Source: Timema cristinae
Lineage: Eukaryota > Arthropoda > Insecta > Phasmatodea > Timematidae
DNA: 64,000 bases
NCBI GenBank assembly: GCA_039000515.1
Contig: JBCFYV010001001.1
Coordinates: 2,331,889-2,395,888, forward strand
Reading direction: 5' to 3'
The notes beneath the pieces are model-generated. The model was not told the DNA's origin. It made no database searches and saw nothing but the letters and a program-made list of their open reading frames with translations. Below, one piece after another: positions 1 through 9,400 of the stretch. The position numbers and the translations under genes are program-made. Every line of letters begins with the position of its first letter. Within the stretch, counting starts at the first letter, position 1.

Positions 1-530
1 GAAAATGTACCTACATTTGAATGAGGTAAGATTGAGATAACATTTATAGGGGGGAAATATCTTTCAGTAAATCTGAATTTGAATCCTAGCCTTCCCGCCA
101 CCAGCAATAAATTTTACTGAAATAGTGACTCCTTAAGACAAGTGTTCCGCCAACGGTGTGCCGTGAGTCCACAGCCCAGAGTGCCGCGCATCGCTGTTCA
201 ATAAGAACACGAATGAAATTGGTACGAGCGGCAGCCGTGCGTCATACGCACCTTATCAACTCGTACTGAGTAATATTTTAAACACATCTGAAAAAATAAA
301 AATCTCTCGCGTGAGGTTACAGTTATGATTTACCCAAATTTATATTGGTTTTGAACGAAATTTTTCCAAATGTTAATAAATGGGCACAGAAAAATATCTA
401 TCTTAAATATTGGAACAATTTAAGTTAATTCATAAACAAATTAGTCAATACTTTCCTAATTCTTACTTACCGTACAACTATCGGACTGGATGTCTTGATC
501 CATTTTAGGCCACCACGATATGTACTCAAA
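1..530. other. Non-coding DNA, nothing recognised
   Basis: AT-rich sequence upstream of the first SINE. I looked for the N-terminal LamNT exons that must precede the exon at 2309 and found none here, so the 5' part of the laminin gene probably lies outside the window. Confidence 0.5.
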
Positions 531-544
531 ATAAAAGTGTTCTG

Positions 545-791
545 TAGGTGACCTGGTGGTCTAGGGGTAAGGTGTCAGACTTCTGTGGTGGCGGCCGGCA
601 AAGATTTATCTGATTACCAAACCCTTCCTTCACCTCTGACAAGACATCTTGTGAATGTGAGGAATGCCAGGTCTCCACCGTGGTTTGGATTCCACGTTAA
701 ACTGTAGGTCCTCCATTTCATCTCACAATCACCCTACCATTACACATTAGCGTAAGTGCGTATAACCCGAACGGGTAGTAAGACGCGGTGC

Positions 792-841
<50 letters not shown>
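545..841 (+). mobile_element. SINE family A, full length (A1)
   Basis: tRNA-derived SINE. The head carries an A-box-like stretch (TGGTCTAGGGGTAAGG) and ends in a degenerate copy of the family B box. The body contains the block ending in TTAAACTGTAGGTCC, then the tail CGAACGGGTAGTAAGACGC and an (AAT)n end. It is flanked by a perfect 14-bp target duplication, ATAAAAGTGTTCTG, at 531-544 and 842-855, which fixes its borders. The B-box region is partly deleted compared with other copies. Confidence 0.9.
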
Positions 842-847
<6 letters not shown>

Positions 848-899
848 GTGTTCTGCAAAAAAAAATCTTAATTGTACCGTGAACTTAACATTTTTGCGG

Positions 900-1095
900 T
901 ATATTAGTATAAGGCGTCACCCTCACATTAGACTAAACTTCCGATGACGGAAATATCGGGGTTAGAATCCTAGTCGATTGTTCTGAGGGCTAACACGTTA
1001 ATGTGGGTATACTTGTCTAAAACTCAACCTTATTCATCTCTGACGCGTTAGTCTAATTAGTTAATATGCGTATAGCCCGGGTGGTGACAAATAAC
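900..1095 (+). mobile_element. SINE family B, decayed copy
   Basis: Shows the family B order: GGCGTCACCCTC, a stretch like 'actagactgccgatgacgg', a B-box remnant (GGTTAGAATCC) and a remnant of the shared 3' tail (ATATGCGTATAGCCCG). The borders are not defined by a target duplication. Confidence 0.65.
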
Positions 1096-1277
1096 AAATG
1101 TCTTAGGCCTGAGTATGATCTTAAAGGCCTCCTCCCACCTAATACCATAACCCAGCCGCCATTGCTAAACATTCTCCTATTGAAACACGTAAAGTGGATA
1201 TTTGGACGTCAACCGATCTCCCATTCAACCTGAATTGCTTATTATTCAGTATACTGGGAGATTGGTTGACTCCCGAC

Positions 1278-1591
1278 TAGGGATGTGGAAAAAGTTACGA
1301 TATATTGCTAATACCAATATATTTCTTTAGACACTGGTATCATTTTACTCGATATTTTTATACTTTTACTTATAAGAATATTAACACCCCGGTATCTTTT
1401 TTAATTTTATTTGGAGTATTTAAAGTGCAGTTTCTAAGCTTACTTACTACTAAATAAGTTAAAATTACAAAATAATAGGTTAAAAAAACCATTAAATTTG
1501 GATACATTTCCACGATGATTATTTCAATATAAATATTGCCATTGAAAATTTTTATTCGAATCGATACTCTTCTTCCGTTACCACATTCCTA
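1278..1591. mobile_element. hAT-type MITE, decayed (TAGGGATG family)
   Basis: Begins TAGGGATGTGGAAAAAG and ends CCACATTCCTA, imperfect inverted termini matching the better-preserved element at 6466-7074. The interior is rich in GATA/TATC motifs and has no coding potential. The flanking 8-mers no longer match, so this looks like an old insertion. Confidence 0.6.
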
Positions 1592-1945
1592 CTAACTCTT
1601 TGAGAAGAGGCTGTAAATCCGGTGTCTAGACTATATATGTGACTTATCAGTGATGCGTATTGCATATCTTACTTACAACAGGCGAACTCCACACTTTAGA
1701 TTGTCTATTCAGTGAGAGACCCTACCAACTCGTAGCCGGGAACGCGCTACGCTTACAATAGAGAAAATTATACTTCCATAGGAAGCCCGTTCTTAGAAAA
1801 CTGAGAACTCAAGTTGGCATAGTGGCGGCAAACATATATAATAAGTGAATTTACATCTCTAACCCATTTAGTCAATAATACTCTATGCCCTATGGCATTA
1901 CGAACTTGAAAGCTTACTGCCGCACTTAACAAATGTAGGGTCACA

Positions 1946-2140
1946 TATATCTGCCTATATTGAGTTAGTTCTATCCAGTCCACTTCATAACAACATATCC
2001 CTATCTTGAGCTAGTTATATCCAGTCCACCTCATTACACCTTATCCATATGTTGAGCTAGTTATATTCAGTCAACCTCATTACACCCTATTCCTATCTTA
2101 AGCTAGTTCTATCCAGTCTACCTCATAATAACACCCCTAG
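1946..2140 (-). repeat. 46-bp tandem repeat derived from a LINE C-terminus
   Basis: Four units of about 46 bp (anchors at 1962, 2008, 2054 and about 2100). On the minus strand a unit reads like the conserved tail of insect non-LTR retrotransposon ORF2, with a DWIELAQ-like segment. The first unit lies in an open frame (MDWIELTQYRQIY) and later units carry stops. It appears to be a minisatellite grown from a retrotransposon fragment. A related fragment is at 46740-46960. Confidence 0.6.
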
Positions 2141-2308
2141 CCTAAAAATGTCTAGTGATGAGTACAGGATGTGGATCTCATCTTTATATACCCTTCTCTA
2201 CTCTCCATTATATTTCTTTCTACCACATTGCACATGTTTTAACCACCAGAACGTGTGGTGAGACGCAGCGACCAAAAATTAAATGTTTTGTTTTGTTTTG
2301 TTTTGAAG

Positions 2309-2495
2309 CGCCACGTGTCGGGACACATATGGCCTGCCGGACCTGAGCTCTACCAGGCAAGGTCCCGAAGAGACCAGGGCCCTTTGCACGGCGGAGTATT
2401 CAGACATCTCACCTCTCACAGGGGGTAACGTCGCCTTCTCCACGCTCGAGGGCAGACCCTCCGCGTACAGCTTCGAAAATAGCCCCGAACTACAG
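2309..2495 (+). CDS. LanB2: Laminin subunit gamma, LamNT-domain exon
   Basis: Internal exon of a laminin gamma chain, a secreted subunit of the heterotrimeric basement-membrane laminin. It begins after a pyrimidine-rich (TTTTG)n tract and AAG, and ends CAG|GTAAAC in phase 0. One nucleotide completes an incoming codon, followed by 62 codons. The protein shows CRDTYGLPD, then [20 protein letters not shown], then [10 protein letters not shown] and SPELQ, all hallmarks of the C-terminal half of the laminin N-terminal (LamNT) domain used in polymerisation of the network. The [18 protein letters not shown] block is typical of gamma chains. It joins in phase to the exon at 5113 ([10 protein letters not shown]). 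The exon calling for the first about 200 LamNT residues is not visible upstream. A SINE sits only 25 bases past the donor. Confidence 0.93.
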
Positions 2496-2517
2496 GTAAA
2501 CTCCAAGGAATAGCCTC

Positions 2518-2520
<3 letters not shown>

Positions 2521-2558
<38 letters not shown>

Positions 2559-2797
2559 TAGCACCGCGTCTTACTACCCGTTCGGATTATACGCTTTAAG
2601 TACCAATTACGCTAAGGGATTAGGAATTGGGAAGGTTGAATTAGAGGAAGTGAACCCGTATTTGCGTGGAGGAGAGTGGAAAACCATTTAGGAAACCCCC
2701 CCCCCCCCCAGTTCACCCAACCGAGATTCGAACCTCGATCTCCCCGTCCTCAGCAGTCGAGCTCAACACGACTAGCGCGTTAGCCAACTACGCCACC
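2521..2797 (-). mobile_element. SINE family B (B-I head), full length
   Basis: Minus-strand tRNA-like head with GTAGTTGGCTAACGCG (A box) and GGTTCGAATCTCGG (B box), a C-run in the middle, the shared tail and an (ATT)n end. Target duplication GCCTCTTA at 2513-2520 and 2798-2805. It inserted right behind the laminin donor splice site. Confidence 0.88.
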
Positions 2798-2819
2798 GCC
2801 TCTTATAAAACGCAAACTT

Positions 2820-3060
2820 TGTTTCTGCGTTCAATATTAATAATATTTAACATATTATAAGTGTAATTTTTTTCAAGTATTGATAGTCTATATCAAAAGT
2901 GGCAGCTGCAGATAACACAACTTGACGTATGAATACACTAATTTTTCTAGCTGTCAGATAAGGTCCTTACTATGAAACTGAGATTGTAAAACGATTTTCG
3001 TATTTCATACGCAAAATTACATACTCTGCAACTGTAACTTTTGACAGATACAGTAGAACT
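2820..3060 (+). mobile_element. MITE-like repeat, family T3
   Basis: Member of a roughly 200-bp family with the order: 'taatatt...tata', a block near 'gtggcagctgcagataacac', TTGACGTATGAATAC, then 'agctgtcagataaggtcctta' and 'ctgtaact'. Related copies lie at 12545, 14040, 18690, 23150, 28985, 31985, 48640 and 56090. Termini are not certain and no open frame is present. Confidence 0.6.
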
Positions 3061-3359
3061 TCGTTAATACGAACTTATCGGACCAAAGCTTGTTTGTATT
3101 TGGATTAACCGGGGAAATACGGAGGGTCTAAAGAGATACAAGCGTATTTCCACAAATTCTTGATCACTAGTTTCTTATAATTCTCTTTAACTTTGAGTTT
3201 GTTAACTAATAAAATAAACTTATTTGACTTGTCTTAGTCTGTTGACCGCTACAGTTCCCCTTCCTCGTTTTTCGAAAATTGTGTCTGAATTATCCGAAAT
3301 TTTGAACTATCGAGGTTTGGTCTAGCGTTGTTTTACTGTAATATTGATACCTAAGAATT

Positions 3360-3577
3360 AATAACTAATAATATAGTACCACCTCAGGACCCGATGTTCG
3401 TGGGTTCAAACCAGTCGGGGGTTAACGGATTTTTATTGAGCGATTAAAGTCCGTAGCACAACTTTCTTCGGAAGGGAAGTATAACTGTTGGTTCCATGTC
3501 AGTTGTGGCTTGTAAAATAAACCCTGGAAGGTATGTGAAAATACCTTTCCAGGCATAAGTGGTAGAACCTTTCGCTC

Positions 3578-3610
<33 letters not shown>

Positions 3611-3845
3611 GCACCGCGTCTTACTACCCGTTCGGGTTATACGCACTTACGCTAATATGTAATGGTAGGGTGATTGTGAGATGAAATGAAGGACCTACAG
3701 TTTAACGTGGAATCCGAACCACGGTGGCGGCCTGGCATTCCCCACATTCACAAGATTTCTTTCGCTCTTGCTCATAGAAATTCTGATATGCTGATATAAT
3801 CAGTCAGTTTAGAAAGTGCACGTTAAATACTTCAAACAAATAATA
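3360..3845 (+). mobile_element. SINE family E, interrupted by a SINE A
   Basis: A possible B box (GGTTCAAACCAG) lies near 3404, followed by a block containing TCTTCGGAAGGGAAGT and a 3' tail with ATATAATCAGTCAG and AAAGTGCACGTTAAATAC. The tail is the same one used by family C. Removing the SINE A insertion at 3580-3759 restores continuity. The tail part recurs at 60475-60565 without the head. Confidence 0.65.
3580..3759 (-). mobile_element. SINE family A, 5'-truncated, nested in SINE E
   Basis: Only the 3' half of family A is present; the tRNA-like head is missing. Target duplication TTTCGCTCTT at 3570-3579 and 3760-3769 shows this was a bona fide target-primed insertion with premature stop, not a later deletion. 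Confidence 0.88.
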
Positions 3846-3964
3846 ATGTAGTAAAATGTTATCATTGTTGACCGTTAAAAATATGTAGTGTTTTCTTAAA
3901 GTTTTTTCTTGACAGAATCTCACTTTAAACATGCCATAGCTTTTCTTTCCTTTACAAGTTATTT

Positions 3965-4160
3965 GTTAGGATCATTCGACCATTAGAATTACTAAGATTT
4001 TTTTGATTCTATAAAGTATTGGTACGTAATTTAACATGGGTGAGGGTTAGGGGGCTATTTTGGTCAAGATAGCAGGTAGCAATGTATCAGTCCATTCTAG
4101 CAACACCGACCAGCTAATAAAGCCGACGTCCGGTTTACCTAGGTGTGCATTAGTGGAGAT
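3965..4160. repeat. Dispersed repeat shared with 12975-13140
   Basis: Both places show 'catt..accattagaattactaagattttt', then 'gcaatgt.tcagtc.attc.agcaacacc', then 'aataaagc'. The family is unidentified; no coding capacity is seen. Confidence 0.5.
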
Positions 4161-4491
4161 TATTGACCCTTTACCTCGGTCGGGCATATTATGTTCTGCT
4201 AGTCTGGTTTGTCTCTACAGTCAGTACAGTTAAAAAATACATTTAAAATGTATGATTATAAGGATAAATTTAGATACATTAATAAAATGAGTGGCAGAGC
4301 TAGGTTAAAAAACAAAAAACAAATTCACTCTAGATAACGTCATTGTTACTACGAAATGAGATCAAATAAATATTTTGGGCTATAAAAAGAACTCCTATAC
4401 ATTTAAAAATGAAGTTTTTTTTACCGTTTTTAAACTGCCGATACAATAAAAATATTTTTTTTTTCATAGTATACATATAATTGTGAATGTT

Positions 4492-4771
4492 GGTTACCTG
4501 GTGGTCTAGGGGTAAGGTGTCAGAATTTATGTTGGTGGTCCGGGGTTCAATCCTTGGTCCGGTACAGATTTATCTGATTACCAAACCCTTCCGTCACCTC
4601 TGACAAGACGTGTATTAATCACAACTTGTGAATGTGGGGAATGCCAGGCTCCACCGTGGTTCGAATCCCACGTTAAACTGTAGGTCCTCCATTTTCATCT
4701 CACAATCATCCTACCCATTACACATTAGCGTAAGTGCGTATAGCTCAAACGGGTAGTAAGACGCGGTTTTA

Positions 4772-4805
<34 letters not shown>
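4492..4805 (+). mobile_element. SINE family A, near full length (A3)
   Basis: Has the extra block TGTATTAATCACAACTTG seen in some family A copies (also in the copies at 19533 and 53621), so it marks a subfamily. Ends in (AAT)n followed by an (ATT)n stretch, a local inverted simple repeat. Confidence 0.85.
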
Positions 4806-5112
4806 TATTAATTATTATTATTATTATATGAATGTCTAGTTATACTCAATTTCAGCCTCATATATTGGTTACTTAACCTTAACAGTGGCACGCAAAAAAA
4901 AAAAAAGCAAAAGATAGCAAATATAACCTCTTATAGTGCGTGTTCTGTAATGATTTGAAATAATTGAATCACTATTTATAGCTTATAATAATTATAGAAG
5001 TCTTGTTAATATTGTGCAATAAATGTTTAACTATTGAATTACCTCAAGTTCTTCCTACCTACTTTTATCGTGGTGTTTGTATCTAAGGACGTGTGTTCTT
5101 GGTGCTTTGTAG
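4806..5112 (+). other. Laminin intron, end part
   Basis: AT-rich intron ending in TTCTTGGTGCTTTGTAG, a normal 3' splice site for the exon at 5113. Nothing else is seen in it. Confidence 0.8.
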
Positions 5113-5243
5113 GAGTGGGTGACAGCCACGGATATTCGGATCACGTTGGACCGTCTCAATACCTTCGGAGATGAGGTGTTTGGAGACGAGCAGGTACTCC
5201 GCTCTTACTTCTACGCCATCTCGGACTTCGCTGTAGGAGCCAG
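5113..5243 (+). CDS. LanB2: Laminin subunit gamma, LamNT C-terminal exon
   Basis: 131-nt exon encoding 43 complete codons plus two bases. It starts after TTTGTAG and ends AG|GTTAGTC. The protein begins [20 protein letters not shown] and continues through [20 protein letters not shown] to VGA. This is the end of the LamNT domain; the [13 protein letters not shown] string distinguishes gamma chains from laminin alpha, beta and netrin. The split codon AG|G gives Arg with the first base of the exon at 7590, producing the normal junction into the first LE domain (…[13 protein letters not shown]). The family usually has GGR here, so Ala before Arg is a mild divergence. An open frame runs past the donor into the intron but stops at 5319. 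Confidence 0.95.
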
Positions 5244-6446
5244 GTTAGTCGCCAATCTAGAGACAGTAATTCCTAGGCTTACGCGGTTAATTAGTTTCGA
5301 AGGTTTCCGCGCAGGTTAAAAAAAATCGCGTAAGTCGAGTGTTTCTTAAATACGATTTATGTTTGATACATATGTTCGTTTCAAATTATAGTTAAAGCTA
5401 CCAAAACAGGTTCTTCTCATGTGAAGAAAACTTTGAGAAAATACAACTTGCTCTCAAGGCATAGTAATAAACAAAATGGCGACAACACCATCAGCTGTGC
5501 ACCACCTTTCTAGGGAAGCCATCTATTATGTTTAAAGTGGTGCTTGATAGTTGATGTAAAGTCAAAGTACCACGAAAACTTATCTACAAAACCGTGTAAT
5601 TCGAGTCCATGTAAGTAAAGGACTTCATATAAAACTTGAAGAGATTCATTTCTAGAACCATTACTTGAGTTTTACTATACCGGTTTCATCATTAAAATAA
5701 ATCCTATACAAGAAGGATATGCCAAAAAATATTCGACTGAGTAAATTCCCAATTCAGGATTAAAATTAGAATAGGATAGGATTAATTTCCAATTTACATT
5801 TCTAATATCCAACTGTTACAGTTAAGAGCTGTCATTACGCCAACTAGTATATTTTATTATTAGATGCTAAGGGTAGTACGTGAAATCTTTCGACTTACAA
5901 CCATGGCTGTGTAATTGAAGTCGTGGAGTCTGAAGCAATTTTGGGTGGTTTCTGGCTTAAAAATAAAAACTTATGATATTGTAACAATATTTTAAATTTT
6001 TTTTTTACTATTTAGGACCATTATTTGTAATTTTATCCATAAATTCATTTAAATATTCACAATGCCAAAGAAGCTCCCCACAAAGTCGTCTGTATTGGAA
6101 CATTCTACTGCAGTATATTTTTTATTACTATCTAGCTGAATGCCCATTATTCACACGGGATATGGTGTTATTATTTATTTTTGGATGAAAATAAGGAATT
6201 TTTGTTGAAGCTTAATGCCATGGTTCTTAGAGTTTGTTACCCGAGAAACAAAAGCCATAGGAAAAGTTTAAAATAAATTTGCTTACACTGGCAACAAACC
6301 ACGCCATGTCACTGCTTACAGAACACAATATCGTATCAAGGAAACCCAGTTTCCACAAATCCTAGCCGATAAAGTAGGCCATTGTATTCATGGATATTCT
6401 CAGCAGTGACCGACCCGTGCTCGCCTATCCAAATTGCAGCTATGGA
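5244..6446 (+). other. Laminin intron, no gene recognised
   Basis: AT-rich sequence between laminin exons, before the splice-site minisatellite. No SINE, MITE or exon could be recognised in it. Confidence 0.6.
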
Positions 6447-7589
6447 GTGCAAATGCAATGGTCACTAGGGATGCGGAAAAATATCGATACTTTACTAATA
6501 TCAATATTTTCCTTTCGATACTAGTATTTTACTCGATACTTTTACTGATATTAGAACTCACATTCTGGTATCGGATCGGCATCGAAAGACAAAACTTTTT
6601 TGTCATCTGCACTCATGCTTGGATTAAATGTTTACTATGGTTAAAGAAGTGTAGAAAATAGATCGAAAAAATATATTATCATTATATTTAGCTATCAAAT
6701 AACTTTCCATCAGCTTCCTTTTCATTGGCATTTTGAAAGCTGGTATGGTAAAACCTTTTATAAAATTCATTATACAATACTATCGTTGATACATTCCAAG
6801 TTCTAACAAATATCATAGACTCGATAGACCTAAATATACTATAACATGGTTAAATCATTATAATTTTCATTGTTTTAGTAAATATGAAAATACAATAATT
6901 ATTATTATGCAAAAGTTGAAATTATTACTTGATAAAAATTCCAGATTAAAAACTCGATACCGATACTTACTGTTCTTACTGTTATCGATACTAATATGGT
7001 ATCGATATTTTTTTTCCGATACGTTAAATGAGTACAATATCAATACTTTTCTTTCGATACTACCTACATCCCTAATGGTCACAACAGCAAGTGCGTGTCT
7101 CTTGTTCAAACCGTGAATGCGTTTTTCAGGTGTAAGTGTAACGATCACGCCAACAAATACGTGTCTCCTTTTCAAACCATGATTGCGTGTTTCAGGTGCA
7201 AGTGTAACGGTCACGCCAGCGAGTGCGTATCTCCTGTTCAAACCGTGAATGCGTGTTTCAGGTGCAAGTGTAACGATCACGCCAGCGAGTGCGTGTCTCC
7301 TGTTCAAACCGTGATTGTGTGTTCCAGATGCAAATGTAACAGTCATGCCAACGAATGCGTGTCTCCTGTTCAAACCGTGAATGCGTGTTTCAGGTGCAAG
7401 TGTAACGATCACGCCAGCGAGTGCGTGTCTCCTGTTCAAACCGTGAATGTATGTTTCAGGTACAAGTGTAACGGTCACGCCAACAAATACGTGTCTCCTT
7501 TTCAAACCGTGAATGTATGTTTCAGGTACAAGTGTAACGGTCACGCCAACATACGTGTCTCCTTTTCAAACCGTGAATGTATGTTTCAG
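6447..7589 (+). repeat. 66-bp minisatellite carrying the laminin splice acceptor
   Basis: Eight tandem units upstream of the third laminin exon. Each unit is 36 bases copied from the start of that exon (GTGCAAGTGTAACGGTCACG onward) plus 30 bases of intron ending CGTGTTTCAG. Unit starts: 6447 (split by a hAT MITE), 7130, 7196, 7262, 7328, 7394, 7460 and 7526. The real exon starts at 7590. All units are 66 bp except the last (64 bp). Each unit ends in an acceptor-like TTTCAG|G; the one before 7328 is TTCCAG|A. Because 66 is a multiple of three, open frames run through on both strands, including one of 225 codons on the minus strand, but these are products of the repetition and not genes. Confidence 0.92.
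6466..7074. mobile_element. hAT-type MITE inside the minisatellite
   Basis: 609-bp non-coding element beginning TAGGGATGCGGAAAAATATC and ending CTACATCCCTA, with inverted, GATA-rich subterminal regions. It is flanked by a perfect 8-bp target duplication, ATGGTCAC, at 6458-6465 and 7075-7082, the size made by hAT transposases. Removing the element and one duplicate leaves 19 + 47 = 66 bp, exactly one minisatellite unit. No transposase is encoded. Related copies: 1278-1591 and a fragment at 8810-8873. Confidence 0.92.
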
Positions 7590-7768
7590 GTGCAAGTGTA
7601 ACGGTCACGCCAGCGAGTGCGTGTCCAGCTCCTCTCTGGACGGCAGCGTGAGGCGCGTGTGTCGCTGTGAGCACAACACGGCCGGGCCAGACTGTAACGA
7701 GTGTCTGCCCTTCTACAACGACGCACCCTGGGGACGGGCCAGCGCCTTGGACTCGCACGAGTGTCGCG
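7590..7768 (+). CDS. LanB2: Laminin subunit gamma, first LE (EGF-like) domain exon
   Basis: 179-nt exon; its first base completes the Arg codon begun at 5242. There follow 59 codons and one extra base before the donor CGCG|GTGAGC. The protein is one complete laminin-type EGF-like domain with eight cysteines at relative positions 1, 3, 10, 24, 26, 35, 38 and 57. Diagnostic strings are [22 protein letters not shown] and [14 protein letters not shown]. In laminin gamma chains this domain directly follows Lam[16 protein letters not shown] differs from the usual RPWxRATAESAxEC, so this may be a diverged or second gamma gene. The start is the last of a ladder of repeated acceptors; I chose it because the upstream ones shift the frame to a stop at 7599. 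The next LE exon is not recognisable in the remaining window. Confidence 0.94.
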
Positions 7769-7796
7769 GTGAGCACACTATATGCTTTCGTCCTAC

Positions 7797-8395
7797 ATAG
7801 AGTACATTCTTGTATGCAGGGTGTATAGATTTATTCTTGTGTGCAGGGCATATAGAGTACAGTCTTGTATGACAGGATATATAAAGTACAGTCTTGTATG
7901 GCAAGGTATTAAAATACATTCTTGTATGGCAGGTTATATAAAGTAAATTCTTGTATGGTAGGGTATATAAAGTACAGTCTTGTATGGCAGAGTATATAGA
8001 GTACAGTCTTGTATGTCAGGGTATATAGAGTACAGTTTTGTATGGCAAGATATATAAAGTAATTCTTGTATGGCAGGGCATATAGAGTACAGTCTTGAAT
8101 GGCAAGGTATATATAAAGTACAGTCTTCTATGTTAATATATATAAAGTACAGTCTTGTATGGCAGGGTGTATAAGTACAGTCTTCCATGGTAATGTATAT
8201 AAAGTACATTCTTGTATGGCAGGCTATATAAAGTACAGTCTTGTATGACAGGGTATATAGAGTACAGTCTTGTATGGCAGGGTGTATAGAGTAAAGTCTT
8301 GTATGGCAGGGTGTATAGAGTACAGTCTTGTATGGCAGGGTGTATAGAGTACAGTCTTGTATGGCATGGTATATCGAGTACAGTCTTGTATGGAT
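7797..8395. repeat. 29-bp minisatellite, about 20 units
   Basis: Head-to-tail units of roughly 29 bases with core TACAGTCTTGTATGGCAGGG and TATA-rich spacers, beginning 28 bases after the laminin donor. Units vary by small indels and substitutions and are most uniform near 8230-8380. Open frames across it are by-products of repetition. Confidence 0.93.
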
Positions 8396-9239
8396 GATAG
8401 CTTTTGCGAGTGTAGGGCTGTAGGTTTACTATAGTTTTCTTTGTGTTTCCTATAATGTGTGTGTGGGGTCCCCAAAAGTTTTAGGCAAAAGAAACCCCAG
8501 AAAATATACATGTTGGAGCACTCATATATATATTTTTTTTACGTTAATCTTATGAACATTAAATAACGACAGTTAAATTTTACAAGTATAAACCAAAAGG
8601 AAAATTTAACATGTCCTAGCAGTGCCTTTGGCAAACGTCCTTTATTCATATTTGAAAAAAAAAAATTGACCATCTTAATAATTGAAGCTATTTTCTAGTG
8701 TGAAAATCAAATAAAGAATATAATAAAATTGTGGGGATTGAGAAGTAGCGTAGTTTGTTCTTCCTCCACAGTCCAGTGAGTACTAACATCAGTAAAAGTT
8801 TCGAGTAAAAAATACTAGTGTCGTAAGGAGAATATCGATATTAGTAAAGTATCGATACTTTTTTTCCACATCCTTACACCTATGTGCTGTAAAGTATATT
8901 TTGTGACATGCACTTTAGGTGTTATTTATGTCCCCTGTACGTTGTGTGAGTGCTGGGTGAGGTGACTGTTACGGCCAAATACGGCGCTACTCTCCTTGAC
9001 TGGCGCCTTGCTGTCGACCTGTCCTACCCCGCACAACTTCCCCCTCTTCCCCCTTTCAAGAGATTACCTTACAGCAGCAATATCTTCTCATACAACAACA
9101 CATACTTCATTGTGTGAGGAGGATTAGCTCTTTCATTAATTCATTTACTCCTCAATTACTGTTGTAAACGATTGGTTTACAGGTAAAAAAACGTATTAAC
9201 ACACACAAACTATTAATTAGAAATGTAGATCACAACATT
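8396..9239 (+). other. Intron, no gene; hAT MITE end at 8810-8873
   Basis: AT-rich. At 8830-8873 there is 'aatatcgatattagtaaag', then 'tatcgatac' and TTTTTTTCCACATCCTTA, matching the 3' terminus of the TAGGGATG hAT MITE. A stretch near 8975-9060 (GGCGCTACTCTCC, then a C-rich run) resembles part of the repeat at 11080-11270. Otherwise nothing is seen. Confidence 0.5.
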
Positions 9240-9400
9240 TAACATCGGATGTAGGGAACGCAAGAAAGGACAAATGTTTTTGTAATTTGTATAGTGAAAT
9301 ACAGATTGAATCAAATATTTTTATAGTAGAAACATAGTTTTATTTTCTTCAATTGGTAATATCAACAATTCATGATATTTGTCATGAACATAGCAACAAT

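Noticed and set aside
545..620. tRNA-like heads of the A, B and C SINEs as tRNA genes
   Set aside because: Boxes are present, but cloverleaf pairing fails and each is followed by a family-specific body and tail.
1768..1983. 71-codon minus-strand frame as a gene
   Set aside because: Only its start (MDWIELTQYRQ) resembles protein, and that part is a LINE tail fragment that is tandemly repeated.
2279..2506. 75-codon minus-strand frame
   Set aside because: Antisense shadow of the laminin LamNT exon at 2309-2495.
6867..7544. 225-codon minus-strand open frame, the longest in the window
   Set aside because: It spans the 66-bp repeats and part of the hAT MITE. Because the unit is 22 codons, any frame without a stop stays open. 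The real coding sense is the laminin exon on the other strand.
7095..7601. 168-codon + frame with repeated [14 protein letters not shown] units
   Set aside because: Repeat read-through only; it is not connected in frame to the laminin exon because of the 64-bp unit. I treat it as a possible aberrant splice product, not a gene.
5113..7768. Netrin rather than laminin
   Set aside because: Netrins share LamNT and LE domains, but [31 protein letters not shown] and ECLPFYND are gamma-laminin features.
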